Shown: positions 25,776 through 34,912 of the stretch, piece by piece
Numbering within the stretch: position 1 is the stretch's first letter
How the letters are laid out: each line of letters starts with the position of its first letter
DNA from: Clostridiales bacterium
GTDB taxonomy: Bacteria > Bacillota > Clostridia > Mahellales > Mahellaceae
Reading direction: 5' to 3'
DNA: 40,447 bases
Assembly: GCA_030156435.1 (NCBI GenBank)
Contig: JASGMM010000009.1
Coordinates: 1-40,447 of the forward strand
The notes under the pieces: generated by a model
What the model saw: the letters and a program-made list of their open reading frames with translations, nothing else
What the model was told of the DNA's origin: nothing
Databases searched by the model: none
Program-made: the position numbers and the translations under genes

Positions 25776-26051
25776 TTAACCCTTGACGGCATCTTTTAAG
25801 GCTTTTCCAGCTTTAAATACCGGAGCTTTGGATGCTGGTATCATTATCTCCTTTTGCGTTTGAGGATCACGGCCCTTTCGAGCACTGCGAGGGCTAACTC
25901 TAAATGTCCCAAACCCTACTAATTGGACTGTATCACCATTAACCAATGCCTCGGTAACCGTATCCACAAAAGCGTTCAATGCTTTTTCAGCATCCTTTTT
26001 GGTCATCTCGCCTTTCTCTGCCATCTTTGCTATCAGTTCTGCTTTATTCAA
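25776..26051 (-). CDS. hup: HU DNA-binding protein
   Basis: A 91-residue [22 protein letters not shown] at the start, [20 protein letters not shown] and [17 protein letters not shown] at the end. It compacts and bends DNA. The frame upstream is open to 26123, but the family N-terminus falls on a TTG (26049-26051) nine bases after AAAGGAGG, so that is the start. It lies between mazG and rqcP, the usual Firmicute place. Confidence 0.95.
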   Translation of the reverse strand: MNKAELIAKMAEKGEMTKKDAEKALNAFVDTVTEALVNGDTVQLVGFGTFRVSPRSARKGRDPQTQKEIMIPASKAPVFKAGKALKDAVKG

Positions 26052-26138
26052 TGGGTTTTTCCTCCTTTGTTTAATTAGTCTTGCTTTTACCATTATTTTT
26101 GCAGATTTTGAGCCAAAAATCAATACTTTTATTAAATT

Positions 26139-26924
26139 TTACAATTTAGCCTGCTCCCAAAGCTCGTCCATCTCCTTCAGCGACATATCTTCCAGCCTCT
26201 TACCGGCTCCTTTAGCGCTATTCTCAATATATTCAAATCGCTTTATAAATTTCTCCGTAGCTTCATTAAGCGCTAACTCAGGCTGTATATCCAAAAAGCG
26301 AGCCACATTTACTATGGCAAACAGCAGATCACCGAGTTCTTCTACTATTTTACCATAATTTTCACTCAAATATACATCCTTAAATTCCTGGAGTTCTTCA
26401 TCCACTTTACTAATAGCATCTTTCACATCATCCCAGTCGAAGCCCACCGCTGCAGCTTTTTTTTGAACTTTATAGCTCCTCATGAGCGCCGGCAATATAG
26501 ATGGTATAGCTTTCATCCTTTCTGTATGAGTATCAAAACCCTTTTCATCGGACTTAATCCTCTCCCAATTATCCAGTACCTGCGCCACCGTATCGGCAGT
26601 ATCGTCGCCAAATATATGCGTATGCCTGCTTATCATCTTACGGCATATATTATCTATAACATCTTGGATGGTAAATCTGTTTTGCTCGGCAGCTATTTGA
26701 GCGTGGAATACTACCTGAAGTAGCACATCGCCAAGTTCTTCTTTCAATTCATCGTCATCTTTATGGTTTATAGCATCTACTACCTCATAGCTTTCTTCTA
26801 ACATATACTGCCGAAGGCTTTCATGGGTCTGTTCCCTATCCCACGGGCAACCTCCCTCGCCGCGCAATTTAGCCATAATATCCAATAAATCCTTAAAATT
26901 AAAACGTTGCTCTTTGTCGCTCAT
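26139..26924 (-). CDS. mazG: MazG-family nucleoside triphosphate pyrophosphohydrolase
   Basis: A 261-residue MazG with two all-alpha MazG repeats. The first has GCPWDREQTHESLRQYMLEE and the metal-binding EESYEVVDAI...EELGDVLLQ, then RHTHIFG. The second has KVDEELQEFKDVYL...EELGDLLFAIVNVAR. It hydrolyses non-canonical or stress nucleotides. Its ATG overlaps the spoVB stop by four bases. The B. subtilis homologue YabN carries an extra N-terminal methylase domain that is absent here. Confidence 0.95.
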   Translation of the reverse strand: MSDKEQRFNFKDLLDIMAKLRGEGGCPWDREQTHESLRQYMLEESYEVVDAINHKDDDELKEELGDVLLQVVFHAQIAAEQNRFTIQDVIDNICRKMISRHTHIFGDDTADTVAQVLDNWERIKSDEKGFDTHTERMKAIPSILPALMRSYKVQKKAAAVGFDWDDVKDAISKVDEELQEFKDVYLSENYGKIVEELGDLLFAIVNVARFLDIQPELALNEATEKFIKRFEYIENSAKGAGKRLEDMSLKEMDELWEQAKL

Positions 26925-28534
26925 CGTAACATCCCCATTCTATAAAGTTTATCAGCCATTCCCTTTAAACGATCTATCTGACGGAGATCATTATAAGTCA
27001 CCGCTCCTATAGCCATAAGCATCAAACTGTATACTATTATACCTACCAGAATGGCCAGCAGAGTAGCCATACTACTGCTGTCCAAAAACACATATAACCA
27101 TCTATACGACACCCATACCGCTGCTATCATGACACCGGCGGATATAGCAGGCTTTACCAGAAATGATGTCGCATTGAATTTTATATGCGTATACCGCGCA
27201 ACCGCTAACAAATCCAAGACAGCCGCCAGCCCATAACATGCTATGGTACCGAAAGCAGCGCCTCTTATATTGAGCGCCGGTATACCCACTAATACATAAT
27301 TCATCACTATCTTAAGCAGCGCCCCCCAAAAAAGATTTATAACCGGTATACCCACTTTACCCACTCCTTGAAGTATACCAGCCGATGTCTGCACTAATGT
27401 AAGAAATATTATAGAGAACGCTAATATCTCGAGTATCTGACTGCTTATAGCTAATTGTTCTGCTGTCAATGTTTGATATAGCAGTTGTAATATAGGCTGG
27501 GCTAATACAGCCATGCCAAGCGCTGAAGGCAGGCCTAAAAGTATGGTTAATCGTATAGCAATATTAGCTTTTTCTTGCAAACCATTTATATCTTTTAATA
27601 TAACGGCTTCTGATATAGCCGGTACCAAGCTTGCCGATAGTGCTACAGTTATGACTTGAGGAAAATTGACCAAAGTATTGGCATAGCCTGTTAGATAGCC
27701 ATATAACTCGGTGCTTTGCTGTGTCGATAACCCCAATCCAGCTAGTCGCCTGGGTATTATCATAAGATCAGTAATATTGACCAATGGTATAACCAATCCT
27801 CCTATGGTTATAGGAATCGCTATTCTCAATAATTCTTGTAATATCGATTCTTTGCTCTCACGATATCGCCTGTTAAAGTCTCGCTGCACAGCTACTCTTA
27901 TATCATGGCGCTTAATATTGTATGTTATCACAAGCATTACAAAGGCCAGTACTTCGCTTATAGTCACACCCAGCACAGCGCCCATAGCCCCATACTGCAC
28001 GCCCTTGGGCATCCAGAGGCTGGCTAACCACAATCCGAATATCAGTTTTCCTAATTGTTCGATTATCTGGGACAATGCAGTGGGCACCATCTGCTGCATT
28101 CCTTGAAAATAGCCTCTGTAAGCCGATATCATTGAGACAAAAAATAATGATGGCGCTATGGCCAAAAGCGGATACAGCGACTTCTGATTCTTAAGGTACA
28201 AAGCCAGCAAAGGCGTAGCTAGCAGCAATAATACAGTTGTAATAATACCTAAGATCAACAACAGCTTGAATGATATCATAAAAACTCGATGAGCATCTCT
28301 TCGGTGCCCTAAAGCGATGCGTTCAGCCACCATCTTGGATATAGCGGTAGGTATGCCGGCTACCGATATATAAAGCAACGTAGTATATATTGGATAAGCC
28401 ATCTGATATAAGCCCATGCCTTCAGGACCTATTATGTAGGCCAGCGGAATTCTATAAAATGCACCTATTATCTTAACTAAAAGGCCAGCCAAACCCAATA
28501 TGGCAGCACCTTTTAAAAACGTTTGTTTGGTCAT
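26921..28534 (-). CDS. spoVB: SpoVB-like polysaccharide flippase (MOP superfamily)
   Basis: A 537-residue membrane protein with about 14 transmembrane segments, beginning MTKQTFLKGAAILGLAGLLV and IGAFYRIPLAYIIGPEGMGLYQMAYPIY, which are characteristic of SpoVB/YabM. These proteins flip lipid-linked oligosaccharides, and SpoVB is required for spore cortex. The ATG at 28532-28534 has GGAGAGCTGT; an in-frame ATG at 28546 has none. It leads the spoVB-mazG pair. Confidence 0.93.
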   Translation of the reverse strand: MTKQTFLKGAAILGLAGLLVKIIGAFYRIPLAYIIGPEGMGLYQMAYPIYTTLLYISVAGIPTAISKMVAERIALGHRRDAHRVFMISFKLLLILGIITTVLLLLATPLLALYLKNQKSLYPLLAIAPSLFFVSMISAYRGYFQGMQQMVPTALSQIIEQLGKLIFGLWLASLWMPKGVQYGAMGAVLGVTISEVLAFVMLVITYNIKRHDIRVAVQRDFNRRYRESKESILQELLRIAIPITIGGLVIPLVNITDLMIIPRRLAGLGLSTQQSTELYGYLTGYANTLVNFPQVITVALSASLVPAISEAVILKDINGLQEKANIAIRLTILLGLPSALGMAVLAQPILQLLYQTLTAEQLAISSQILEILAFSIIFLTLVQTSAGILQGVGKVGIPVINLFWGALLKIVMNYVLVGIPALNIRGAAFGTIACYGLAAVLDLLAVARYTHIKFNATSFLVKPAISAGVMIAAVWVSYRWLYVFLDSSSMATLLAILVGIIVYSLMLMAIGAVTYNDLRQIDRLKGMADKLYRMGMLR

Positions 28535-28575
28535 ACAGCTCTCCATCTATATTATTCATTTCAAAGACTTATTTA

Positions 28576-28604
28576 ATTTTACGATAAGATAGCATTTTTT
28601 GCAA
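28576..28604 (-). promoter_or_regulatory. Sigma-A-type promoter of spoVB-mazG
   Basis: On the minus strand TTGCAA (28599-28604) and TAAAAT (28576-28581) are 17 bp apart, 42 bp before the ATG. Vegetative expression would suit mazG, which is co-transcribed. Confidence 0.65.
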
Positions 28605-28626
28605 CACCGCTTGCCATATAAATAAA

Positions 28627-28654
28627 ATACCGGCAATCTAATGATCACCGGTAT
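28627..28654 (-). terminator. Terminator of spoVT
   Basis: ATACCGG (28627-28633) and CCGGTAT (28648-28654) form a 7-bp stem with a 14-nt loop, followed on the minus strand by TTTATTTATA. It lies 15 bp past the spoVT stop. Confidence 0.75.
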
Positions 28655-28668
28655 CTCATAGTTTGATG

Positions 28669-29232
28669 TCAGCCTTGCATCTGCTTAGCCAAAAAGTCTG
28701 CCGCAGACCGCGCCACTTTGATGTCCGACTCTCCGATAACTGTATTCGGTTCTTTGGACAATAGTATGACCGCTCCTACTCCTTTGCCGTCAAACGGCGT
28801 GACGATGGGAACGATAAGCTCAGCTGTATATTTAGCCTCATCATCATCGGCAACGATGCTGCAAGGTTTCCTATCAGTATTCTTATCAGCTATAAAGATT
28901 TCTTTACCAGTTATTACTTGCTCCAACTCACTGCTGATACGTTTATCTTGAAGATCCTTTTTTATGGCAGCACCTGATACGGCTATTATGTTATCTTTAT
29001 CAGCTATGCACACTATATACCCCAATATCTGAGAGATCGTATCGGCATATTCTTTGGCGAAATCATTTAATTCGCCTATAAACGAATACTTTCTCAGAAT
29101 CACCCCGCCTTCTTTATCGGTGAAAATCTCCAGCGGATCGCCTTCTCGTATCCTCAAAGTCCTACGTATCTCCTTAGGTATAACTACCCTGCCCAGGTCG
29201 TCTATACGTCTAACAATACCTGTAGCCTTCAT
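28669..29232 (-). CDS. spoVT: SpoVT, forespore transcriptional regulator
   Basis: A 187-residue protein with an N-terminal AbrB-type swapped-hairpin DNA-binding domain (MKATGIVRRIDDLGRVVIPK, TLRIREGDPLEIF) and a C-terminal GAF-like domain from about residue 55 (CIADKDNIIAVSGAA, KYTAELIVPIVTPFDGKGVG). SpoVT tunes sigma-G genes late in the forespore. The ATG at 29230-29232 has the perfect site AAGGAGG. That site and the first two bases of AUG are one arm of a 16-bp inverted repeat; a sigma-G-like promoter lies between the arms. Confidence 0.96.
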   Translation of the reverse strand: MKATGIVRRIDDLGRVVIPKEIRRTLRIREGDPLEIFTDKEGGVILRKYSFIGELNDFAKEYADTISQILGYIVCIADKDNIIAVSGAAIKKDLQDKRISSELEQVITGKEIFIADKNTDRKPCSIVADDDEAKYTAELIVPIVTPFDGKGVGAVILLSKEPNTVIGESDIKVARSAADFLAKQMQG

Positions 29233-29357
29233 ATATAAGCCTCCTTAATCTGTATTGTTTTACAAAACCATCCTTACCGCATTTATTATCTTACCAATGG
29301 GCAAGTTTTATTCACTATTTTTCACCAATGATACACAGACCAAGGAGGCTTATATAT
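29231..29357 (-). promoter_or_regulatory. Inverted repeat sequestering the spoVT ribosome-binding site
   Basis: Plus-strand positions 29231-29246 (ATATATAAGCCTCCTT) and 29342-29357 are perfect 16-bp complements, separated by 95 nt. In minus-strand RNA the upstream arm, touching the prsA stop codon, pairs with AAGGAGG through the AU of the spoVT start codon. Only a transcript reading in from prsA contains both arms. Confidence 0.75.
29284..29313 (-). promoter_or_regulatory. Sigma-G-like promoter of spoVT
   Basis: On the minus strand GAATA (29309-29313) and GATAATA (29284-29290) are 18 bp apart. They match the sigma-G consensus (gHATR, spacer near 18, CATnnTA) at all -35 positions and six of seven -10 positions. 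In B. subtilis spoVT is sigma-G dependent. Transcription would start near 29277, past the anti-Shine-Dalgarno arm. Confidence 0.55.
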
Positions 29358-30409
29358 TATTTATAATTTTTCTCGTATTTCTTTATATCCGATCCTTTTT
29401 TCCATTCCTCTATAAGTGCTGTTATCTTATCATTCTTCTTCTGTTGTAGTAACGTATCGTGTATCTCCTGTTTCTTCTCTTCAAACGTGTGAACTTTTGA
29501 AGGTATCTTTTCTTCCAATTTGATTATATGGTACCCATAGGACGTTTGGACAAGGCCGCTTATATCGCCCTTATTCTTTAATGCAAACGAGGCTTCTATA
29601 AAAGCCGGTTCTATTTGATCTTCGCGCGAAAATGTAAGCGTGCCGCCTTGATCCTTTGTACCTGCATCGTCCGAATACTGCTTAACCAGCTCAGCAAAAT
29701 CATCCCCGGCTTTGGCTTTAGCCAGAACCTGTTCGGCCTCGGGCTTTATCTTATCGTACTCCGCCTTTTTAGTGGCCTCATCGGCTGAATACTTGTCTTC
29801 AGGAATGCTTATCAATATGTGGCTCACTGTTACCATCTCTGGAACGGTAAACTCGGTATCTTTGTTCTCGTCATAATACTTTTTTACCTCGTCGTCAGTC
29901 ACTGTAACATCGGCCGTTAGCCCTTCGAACAGTTTCTGCTGCACAGCATCCTCCTGCAGCAATTGCTCGAATTCCGTCTCGGTCATCTGCTGCTGTTTAA
30001 GCATATCGGCAAAAGCTTCTTCGCCGTATGCATCCTTGTACTGCTGCAGCGTGTCTTTAATCTGCTGCTTATCATCATCAGTAAGAACGATGTTATTTTT
30101 CTTTACTTGTTCATCTATAAGTTTCTGTTCTATAAGCCATTCTATTATATCTTCTTTGGTTTGTGCCAACATGTCAGCATAATCAGCGCCAGTTTCCAAT
30201 ACTTCTTTGGTTATACCGTACTGCTGTTCCATAGTACTTACAAATATGTCGTATTGCTCCATATAATCAGCTTTGAGTATCTTATCGCCGTTGACCTCTG
30301 CTACTGGCAGTTGTTTTTCTTTTTCTGGATCCACTGTTACCAGCGAACAGCCTGCAAAAATAAAAATAGCTACCATTGCCAGCGCGGTCATCCTTACAAA
30401 ACGTTTCAT
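29357..30409 (-). CDS. prsA: PrsA/SurA-type peptidyl-prolyl isomerase lipoprotein
   Basis: A 350-residue secreted foldase. The signal peptide ends FIFAGC with the lipidated Cys21. A SurA_N-like helical region follows, then a parvulin PpiC domain at about 195-300 (EMVTVSHILISIPED, AELVKQYSDDAGTKDQGGTL, QTSYGYHIIKLEE), then a helical tail. It would fold exported proteins at the outer face of the membrane. The ATG has GGGAGGAGATAAATAAT. It follows mfd by 47 bp. Confidence 0.93.
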   Translation of the reverse strand: MKRFVRMTALAMVAIFIFAGCSLVTVDPEKEKQLPVAEVNGDKILKADYMEQYDIFVSTMEQQYGITKEVLETGADYADMLAQTKEDIIEWLIEQKLIDEQVKKNNIVLTDDDKQQIKDTLQQYKDAYGEEAFADMLKQQQMTETEFEQLLQEDAVQQKLFEGLTADVTVTDDEVKKYYDENKDTEFTVPEMVTVSHILISIPEDKYSADEATKKAEYDKIKPEAEQVLAKAKAGDDFAELVKQYSDDAGTKDQGGTLTFSREDQIEPAFIEASFALKNKGDISGLVQTSYGYHIIKLEEKIPSKVHTFEEKKQEIHDTLLQQKKNDKITALIEEWKKGSDIKKYEKNYK

Positions 30410-30456
30410 TATTATTTATCTCCTCCCATTTGATAAGGCTACATAATTATTATAAC

Positions 30457-33400
30457 TTAACACGCCACCGCTTGTAAACCTATAGTTTTCTCTAGTAATT
30501 CCTGTATATCCTTTAATATACCCTCAGAGGTCTCATTGCCGATTTTGAAATAAAATGACGGTTGATCAGTAGCCGCAAATCTAACGCGGCCTTTATATTC
30601 ATCCATAACCCTTATAAGGCCGCTTAGGTCGACATCTTTATCGTTTTTAAGCATAAAAACGATATCAGTGCCTTTTTGTTCGATAGATACAATACCTATC
30701 TTCTTGGATAATAGTTTTATATGCATTATCGACAATAGATTCCTGACGCTCTGCGGTATATCGCCAAACCTGTCTTCTATCTCTTCCTCCACATCATATT
30801 CCTCTTCTATGTCGCTTATGGACATTATACGCTTATATATCTCTATGCGTTGTGCTTCTGATGGTACATAATCATCCGGTATATAAGCATCCAGCTTTAT
30901 TTCTATAGACGTGTCCGTCTCTTCTTCAGGAGTCTCTCCTTTTAGCTGAGATATGGCCTCTTCTAAGAGCTTGCAGTACATGTCGTATCCGACAGCCGCC
31001 ATATGGCCATGTTGTTCGGCTCCCAGCAGATTACCGGCACCTCTTATCTCAAGATCTCGCAAAGCTATCTTAAACCCGGAACCGAATTCGGTAAACTCCG
31101 TAATAGCATGCAAACGTTTTTCGGCTTCTTCGGTCAATACACGGTCTTTCTTATAAGTAAAATACGCATACGCTAGCCTGTTGCTGCGCCCCACCCTTCC
31201 GCGCAATTGATACAGTTGCGCTAATCCGAAATGATCGGCATCGTAGACTATAAGGGTATTGACATTGGGTATATCCAAACCCGTCTCTATTATAGTGGTG
31301 CAGAGCAGCACGTCATAATATCCATCCATAAAATCCATCATAACGCGCTCCAGCTTATCATCCCCCATACGTCCATGAGCAACGGCTATACGGGCTTCAG
31401 GAACCAGCTCCTGTAAATGCATAGCCATGACATCTATGGAATTGATTCTATTATATACGAAATATACCTGCCCTCCTCTGCCAAGCTCTTTTAATATAGC
31501 ATCCCTTATAATATTTTCGTCATATTCCACAACATAAGTCTGCACAGGGTATCTATCTTCCGGAGGCGTTTCTATTATGCTTATATCCCTTATACCGGAT
31601 AATGACATGTGCAGTGTCCTTGGTATAGGTGTAGCAGTAAGCGTGAGCACGTCTACATTGTTTTTAAATCTCTTTATGGCTTCTTTATGGCTTACCCCAA
31701 ACCTCTGTTCCTCATCGACTATAAGAAGTCCTAAATCGTGGAATTTAACATTGCTGCTCAGCAAAGCATGAGTTCCTATTATTATATCGATATCGCCGCT
31801 TTTAAGCCCCTTTATTATATCCTTCTGTTCCTGAGCGCTTCTAAATCGGCTTATAACATCCACCTTTATAGGAAAACCAGCCAATCTATTGGTAAAGGTA
31901 TTGTAATGTTGTTGGGCTAAGACCGTTGTAGGCACTAATACGGCCACCTGCTTGCCATCCATTACAGCCTTAAAAGCTGCTCTTAACGCAACTTCAGTCT
32001 TACCGTAACCGACATCACCGCACAGCAGTCTGTCCATAGGTTTATCGCTTTCCATATCGGCCTTTATCTCTTCTATAGCCTGTAACTGATCAGGCGTTTC
32101 CTGATATGGAAACGATTCCTCCAGTTGAGCCTGCCAAACAGTATCAGGGCTAAATGCATGGCCCTTAGTGGTATATCGCGAGGCGTACAGCTTCAATAAC
32201 TCGCCAGCCATTTCCCTAACCGATTCTCTTACCTTAGCCTTGGTCTTGGACCATTCGCTGCCGCCCAGTTTGGATAACCTGGGCGATGCTCCATCTCCGC
32301 CGATATAACGCTGCACCAACGACATTCGATCGGTGGGCACATACAGATTATCGCCATCAGCATAGCGTATAAAGAGATAATCCCTCGATTTACCTTCCAC
32401 CGTAAGTTTTTTGATGCCCATGTATTGGCCTATCCCATAATTTTCATGGACCACATAATCGCCTATATTGAGATCCGAAAATGCCGTTACCCTCTGGCCC
32501 GCTTTCCGGGCTTTAACCTTCGAGCGCCGCCTTTGCATGCCGAACAGCTCTTGATCCGTAAGTATCACGCATTTAATATCTGGCCATTCAGTACCACTGC
32601 TCAACGGCATATCTATTATACATATCTGCCCCGGTCGCATATCGATATCCAGACGCCTCGTGAACCATGCTTCTATGCCGCTTTGTTGAAGCATATCCTG
32701 GATGCGCAGCCCTCTGTTATCGCTCAAAGTCGCTATTATTATAGTATACCCAGCAGACTTCCACTGGCGCAACTCATCGACTATAATATCCATATTCCCC
32801 TGGAAAGACGGTATCTTTTTAGCGTCTATTTTTATAGACGGTTTCGCGCCAGCTTGATGAAATGTTTCCAACATAACAGTGCGGTATCTATTCAAGCACG
32901 AACACAATGCGTCATAATCGCTTAGCAAATAAGCTTGCGAAGGCAATACCTGTCCTTTAATAAGTAGAGCCTTAAACACCTGCTCAAATTCTTCATGAAG
33001 CGTATGGTTTCTTTGTCTTATACGCTCCTCTTCTTCCATAAAAAACAATGTTCCGCTAGGCATATAATCTAATAAGCTAGCCGCTTTATTGTAAAAAAAC
33101 GGCATGTATCGCTCTACGTTCTCAAATCGGGCGTTTTGGCTTAGCAGTTCAATATCACCGCCCATCTGATCGTTGCCATTTATGCGTTCAAATTCCGAAC
33201 GCATAGCTTTAGCTGCTCTATCGGCTGTACCGCTGTCATATACCAGTTCCTTTACAGGCGATATTACGGCTTTGTCCACTTTATCAGTGGAACGCTGTGT
33301 ATCGGCATCAAACCTTCTGATAGAATCCACTTCGTCGTCGAAAAATTCTATCCGGTATGCCTCTTCACCGACGATAGGATAAAAATCAACTATATCCCCT

Positions 33401-33936
33401 CTTATGGCAAATTGCCCTTTGGCCTCTACCAATTCTTCTCTTTGATAGCCTGCTTCTAACAACCATCTTTCCATAACATCGCGTCCTATTATCTGCCCTA
33501 TCGATATTTCATGGAAGTATTTGTTAAATTCCTCAAATGGCATAAGTCTGGGCAGCAATGCATCTATCGAAGCTATAACTATCATATTTTCTTTAAAAGC
33601 CAGACGATTTTCTATTTCCAGCCTCTGAAATAACACCTCATTGCTTTTACCGCTTACGTCATATAAAATGGTTTCAGCGGCCGGAAAAAGATAAACCGGT
33701 ATATCTTTGAATATCGATGACATATCGTCATATAAATGCTTGGCACGCACTTCGTTGTGCGTAATAACAATGGCCGATTTAGCATTAATAATATTTACCA
33801 ATGCATACATCAGATAGGCTCTACCCTCATCCGGTACGCCATATATCTCCAACCGGTCCGAATCGTTTCTCAAAGAATCATGAATACGTTTTGATATATC
33901 GGAACGTTCAAAAACCCTCGTTAATAAATCACTCAT
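30457..33936 (-). CDS. mfd: Mfd transcription-repair coupling factor
   Basis: A 1159-residue Mfd with the full order of domains: UvrB-like N-terminus (GVPDEGRAYLMYALVN...), CarD-type RNA-polymerase-interacting domain at about 480 (DLNIGDYVVHENYGIGQYMG), SF2 translocase with Walker A CGDVGYGKTEVALRAAF and DEEQRFGV, then RGRVGRSNRLAYAYF and the C-terminal TRCF domain. It removes stalled RNA polymerase and recruits UvrA. The ATG at 33934-33936 (MSDLLTRVFERS) has AGGTGG and overlaps the preceding stop (ATGA); an upstream in-frame ATG at 33978 lies inside the preceding gene. Confidence 0.97.
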   Translation of the reverse strand: MSDLLTRVFERSDISKRIHDSLRNDSDRLEIYGVPDEGRAYLMYALVNIINAKSAIVITHNEVRAKHLYDDMSSIFKDIPVYLFPAAETILYDVSGKSNEVLFQRLEIENRLAFKENMIVIASIDALLPRLMPFEEFNKYFHEISIGQIIGRDVMERWLLEAGYQREELVEAKGQFAIRGDIVDFYPIVGEEAYRIEFFDDEVDSIRRFDADTQRSTDKVDKAVISPVKELVYDSGTADRAAKAMRSEFERINGNDQMGGDIELLSQNARFENVERYMPFFYNKAASLLDYMPSGTLFFMEEEERIRQRNHTLHEEFEQVFKALLIKGQVLPSQAYLLSDYDALCSCLNRYRTVMLETFHQAGAKPSIKIDAKKIPSFQGNMDIIVDELRQWKSAGYTIIIATLSDNRGLRIQDMLQQSGIEAWFTRRLDIDMRPGQICIIDMPLSSGTEWPDIKCVILTDQELFGMQRRRSKVKARKAGQRVTAFSDLNIGDYVVHENYGIGQYMGIKKLTVEGKSRDYLFIRYADGDNLYVPTDRMSLVQRYIGGDGASPRLSKLGGSEWSKTKAKVRESVREMAGELLKLYASRYTTKGHAFSPDTVWQAQLEESFPYQETPDQLQAIEEIKADMESDKPMDRLLCGDVGYGKTEVALRAAFKAVMDGKQVAVLVPTTVLAQQHYNTFTNRLAGFPIKVDVISRFRSAQEQKDIIKGLKSGDIDIIIGTHALLSSNVKFHDLGLLIVDEEQRFGVSHKEAIKRFKNNVDVLTLTATPIPRTLHMSLSGIRDISIIETPPEDRYPVQTYVVEYDENIIRDAILKELGRGGQVYFVYNRINSIDVMAMHLQELVPEARIAVAHGRMGDDKLERVMMDFMDGYYDVLLCTTIIETGLDIPNVNTLIVYDADHFGLAQLYQLRGRVGRSNRLAYAYFTYKKDRVLTEEAEKRLHAITEFTEFGSGFKIALRDLEIRGAGNLLGAEQHGHMAAVGYDMYCKLLEEAISQLKGETPEEETDTSIEIKLDAYIPDDYVPSEAQRIEIYKRIMSISDIEEEYDVEEEIEDRFGDIPQSVRNLLSIMHIKLLSKKIGIVSIEQKGTDIVFMLKNDKDVDLSGLIRVMDEYKGRVRFAATDQPSFYFKIGNETSEGILKDIQELLEKTIGLQAVAC

Positions 33937-34340
33937 GCAGAACCACCTATCGAAAAATACAAAATTGCCCGGTTCCATGCCATATGCAGCAATGTAGCCG
34001 AGATCAATGCCAAAATTATTTCACCACTAAACTTATATATACACACTGTAATAACGCCAAAAACAGCGTGAGTCACAATAGCCAATACGCCTGCCATAGC
34101 AGCTTGCCGTGAATGAGATTGCCATACCTCATACATTGCCTCCACTATGCCAAAACATACATGAACGCTCAACACAGATAAGCCTAATAAAAAAGCCGGC
34201 AACGTTTTCATACACTCTTCAGCAATGGGCCCTGTCCATATACTGGCGTCTGGTCCCATTAATTTTAGCATACATTTGTTTATGAACAATGTTGCAGCTG
34301 CGGCAAACACTATGTCAGCTATAAATATAAGATTAGACAT
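33933..34340 (-). CDS. Small PrsW-like intramembrane metalloprotease
   Basis: A 135-residue membrane protein with about four helices. It carries four PrsW/CPBP-like motifs in order: EECMK (Glu41, Glu42, Lys45), FGIVE (Phe63, Glu67), HAVFG (His91) and HMAWN (His119, Asn123). PrsW cleaves anti-sigma factors in B. subtilis, but typical PrsW is about 210-220 residues, so this is a minimal form. It sits between pth and mfd with 8-bp and 4-bp overlaps, the place taken by fin in B. subtilis. No anti-sigma gene is nearby, so the substrate is unknown. Confidence 0.68.
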   Translation of the reverse strand: MSNLIFIADIVFAAAATLFINKCMLKLMGPDASIWTGPIAEECMKTLPAFLLGLSVLSVHVCFGIVEAMYEVWQSHSRQAAMAGVLAIVTHAVFGVITVCIYKFSGEIILALISATLLHMAWNRAILYFSIGGSA

Positions 34341-34899
34341 CGCCGTTATATTTGCTCATGGCTATCTCTATGCCATCTTTAACTATCGCTTCAGCAGCAT
34401 CGGCCGCTCTCTCCATAGCCTTATATATAATCGGCTGTTCTTGTTCATCAAAACCAGATAATACATAATTTACCAAGTCCATGCTCGGACCAGGCCTATC
34501 TATGCCGACGCGTATGCGCGGAAAAGCATCGCTATTCAGCATATATATTATAGAGCGCATACCGTTATGCGTGCCTGCGCTGCCTTTAGTGCGTATACGA
34601 ATACGTCCCAGAGGCAAATCGATATCATCATATATTACTATAAGATGCTCTAAAGGAGGCTTAAAATAACGCACAATATCATAAACGCTTTCACCACTGG
34701 CATTCATAAACGTTTGAGGCTTGGCAAAAATAACCTTCTCCGCGCCTATCCATGCTTCACCCCACAGTGCTTTATAATCCAGCTTATTTAGTTTTATACC
34801 GTTGCGCTGCGCCAATATGTCTATTACCATAAACCCGACGTTATGGCGCGTATATTTATATCTATCGCCGGGGTTACCTAATCCCACTATTATATACAT
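34333..34899 (-). CDS. pth: Peptidyl-tRNA hydrolase
   Basis: A 188-residue Pth: VGLGNPGDRYKYTRHNVGF with Asn9 and the catalytic His19, AKPQTFMNASGESV, YDDIDLPLGRIRIR and KGSAGTHNGMRSI. It frees tRNA from stalled peptidyl-tRNA. Known as spoVC in B. subtilis, where it also precedes mfd. The stop overlaps the next gene by 8 bp. Confidence 0.97.
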   Translation of the reverse strand: MYIIVGLGNPGDRYKYTRHNVGFMVIDILAQRNGIKLNKLDYKALWGEAWIGAEKVIFAKPQTFMNASGESVYDIVRYFKPPLEHLIVIYDDIDLPLGRIRIRTKGSAGTHNGMRSIIYMLNSDAFPRIRVGIDRPGPSMDLVNYVLSGFDEQEQPIIYKAMERAADAAEAIVKDGIEIAMSKYNGDV

Positions 34900-34912
34900 A
34901 AACCCTCCGTCC

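Noticed and set aside
26052-26123. Longer HU with an N-terminal extension from 26123
   Set aside because: The canonical HU N-terminus falls on a TTG with a strong ribosome site; the extension would be unlike the family.
33937-33978. Mfd start at 33978
   Set aside because: The extension overlaps the membrane protease frame by 45 bp and lacks a ribosome site; the ATG at 33936 has AGGTGG and the usual ATGA coupling.
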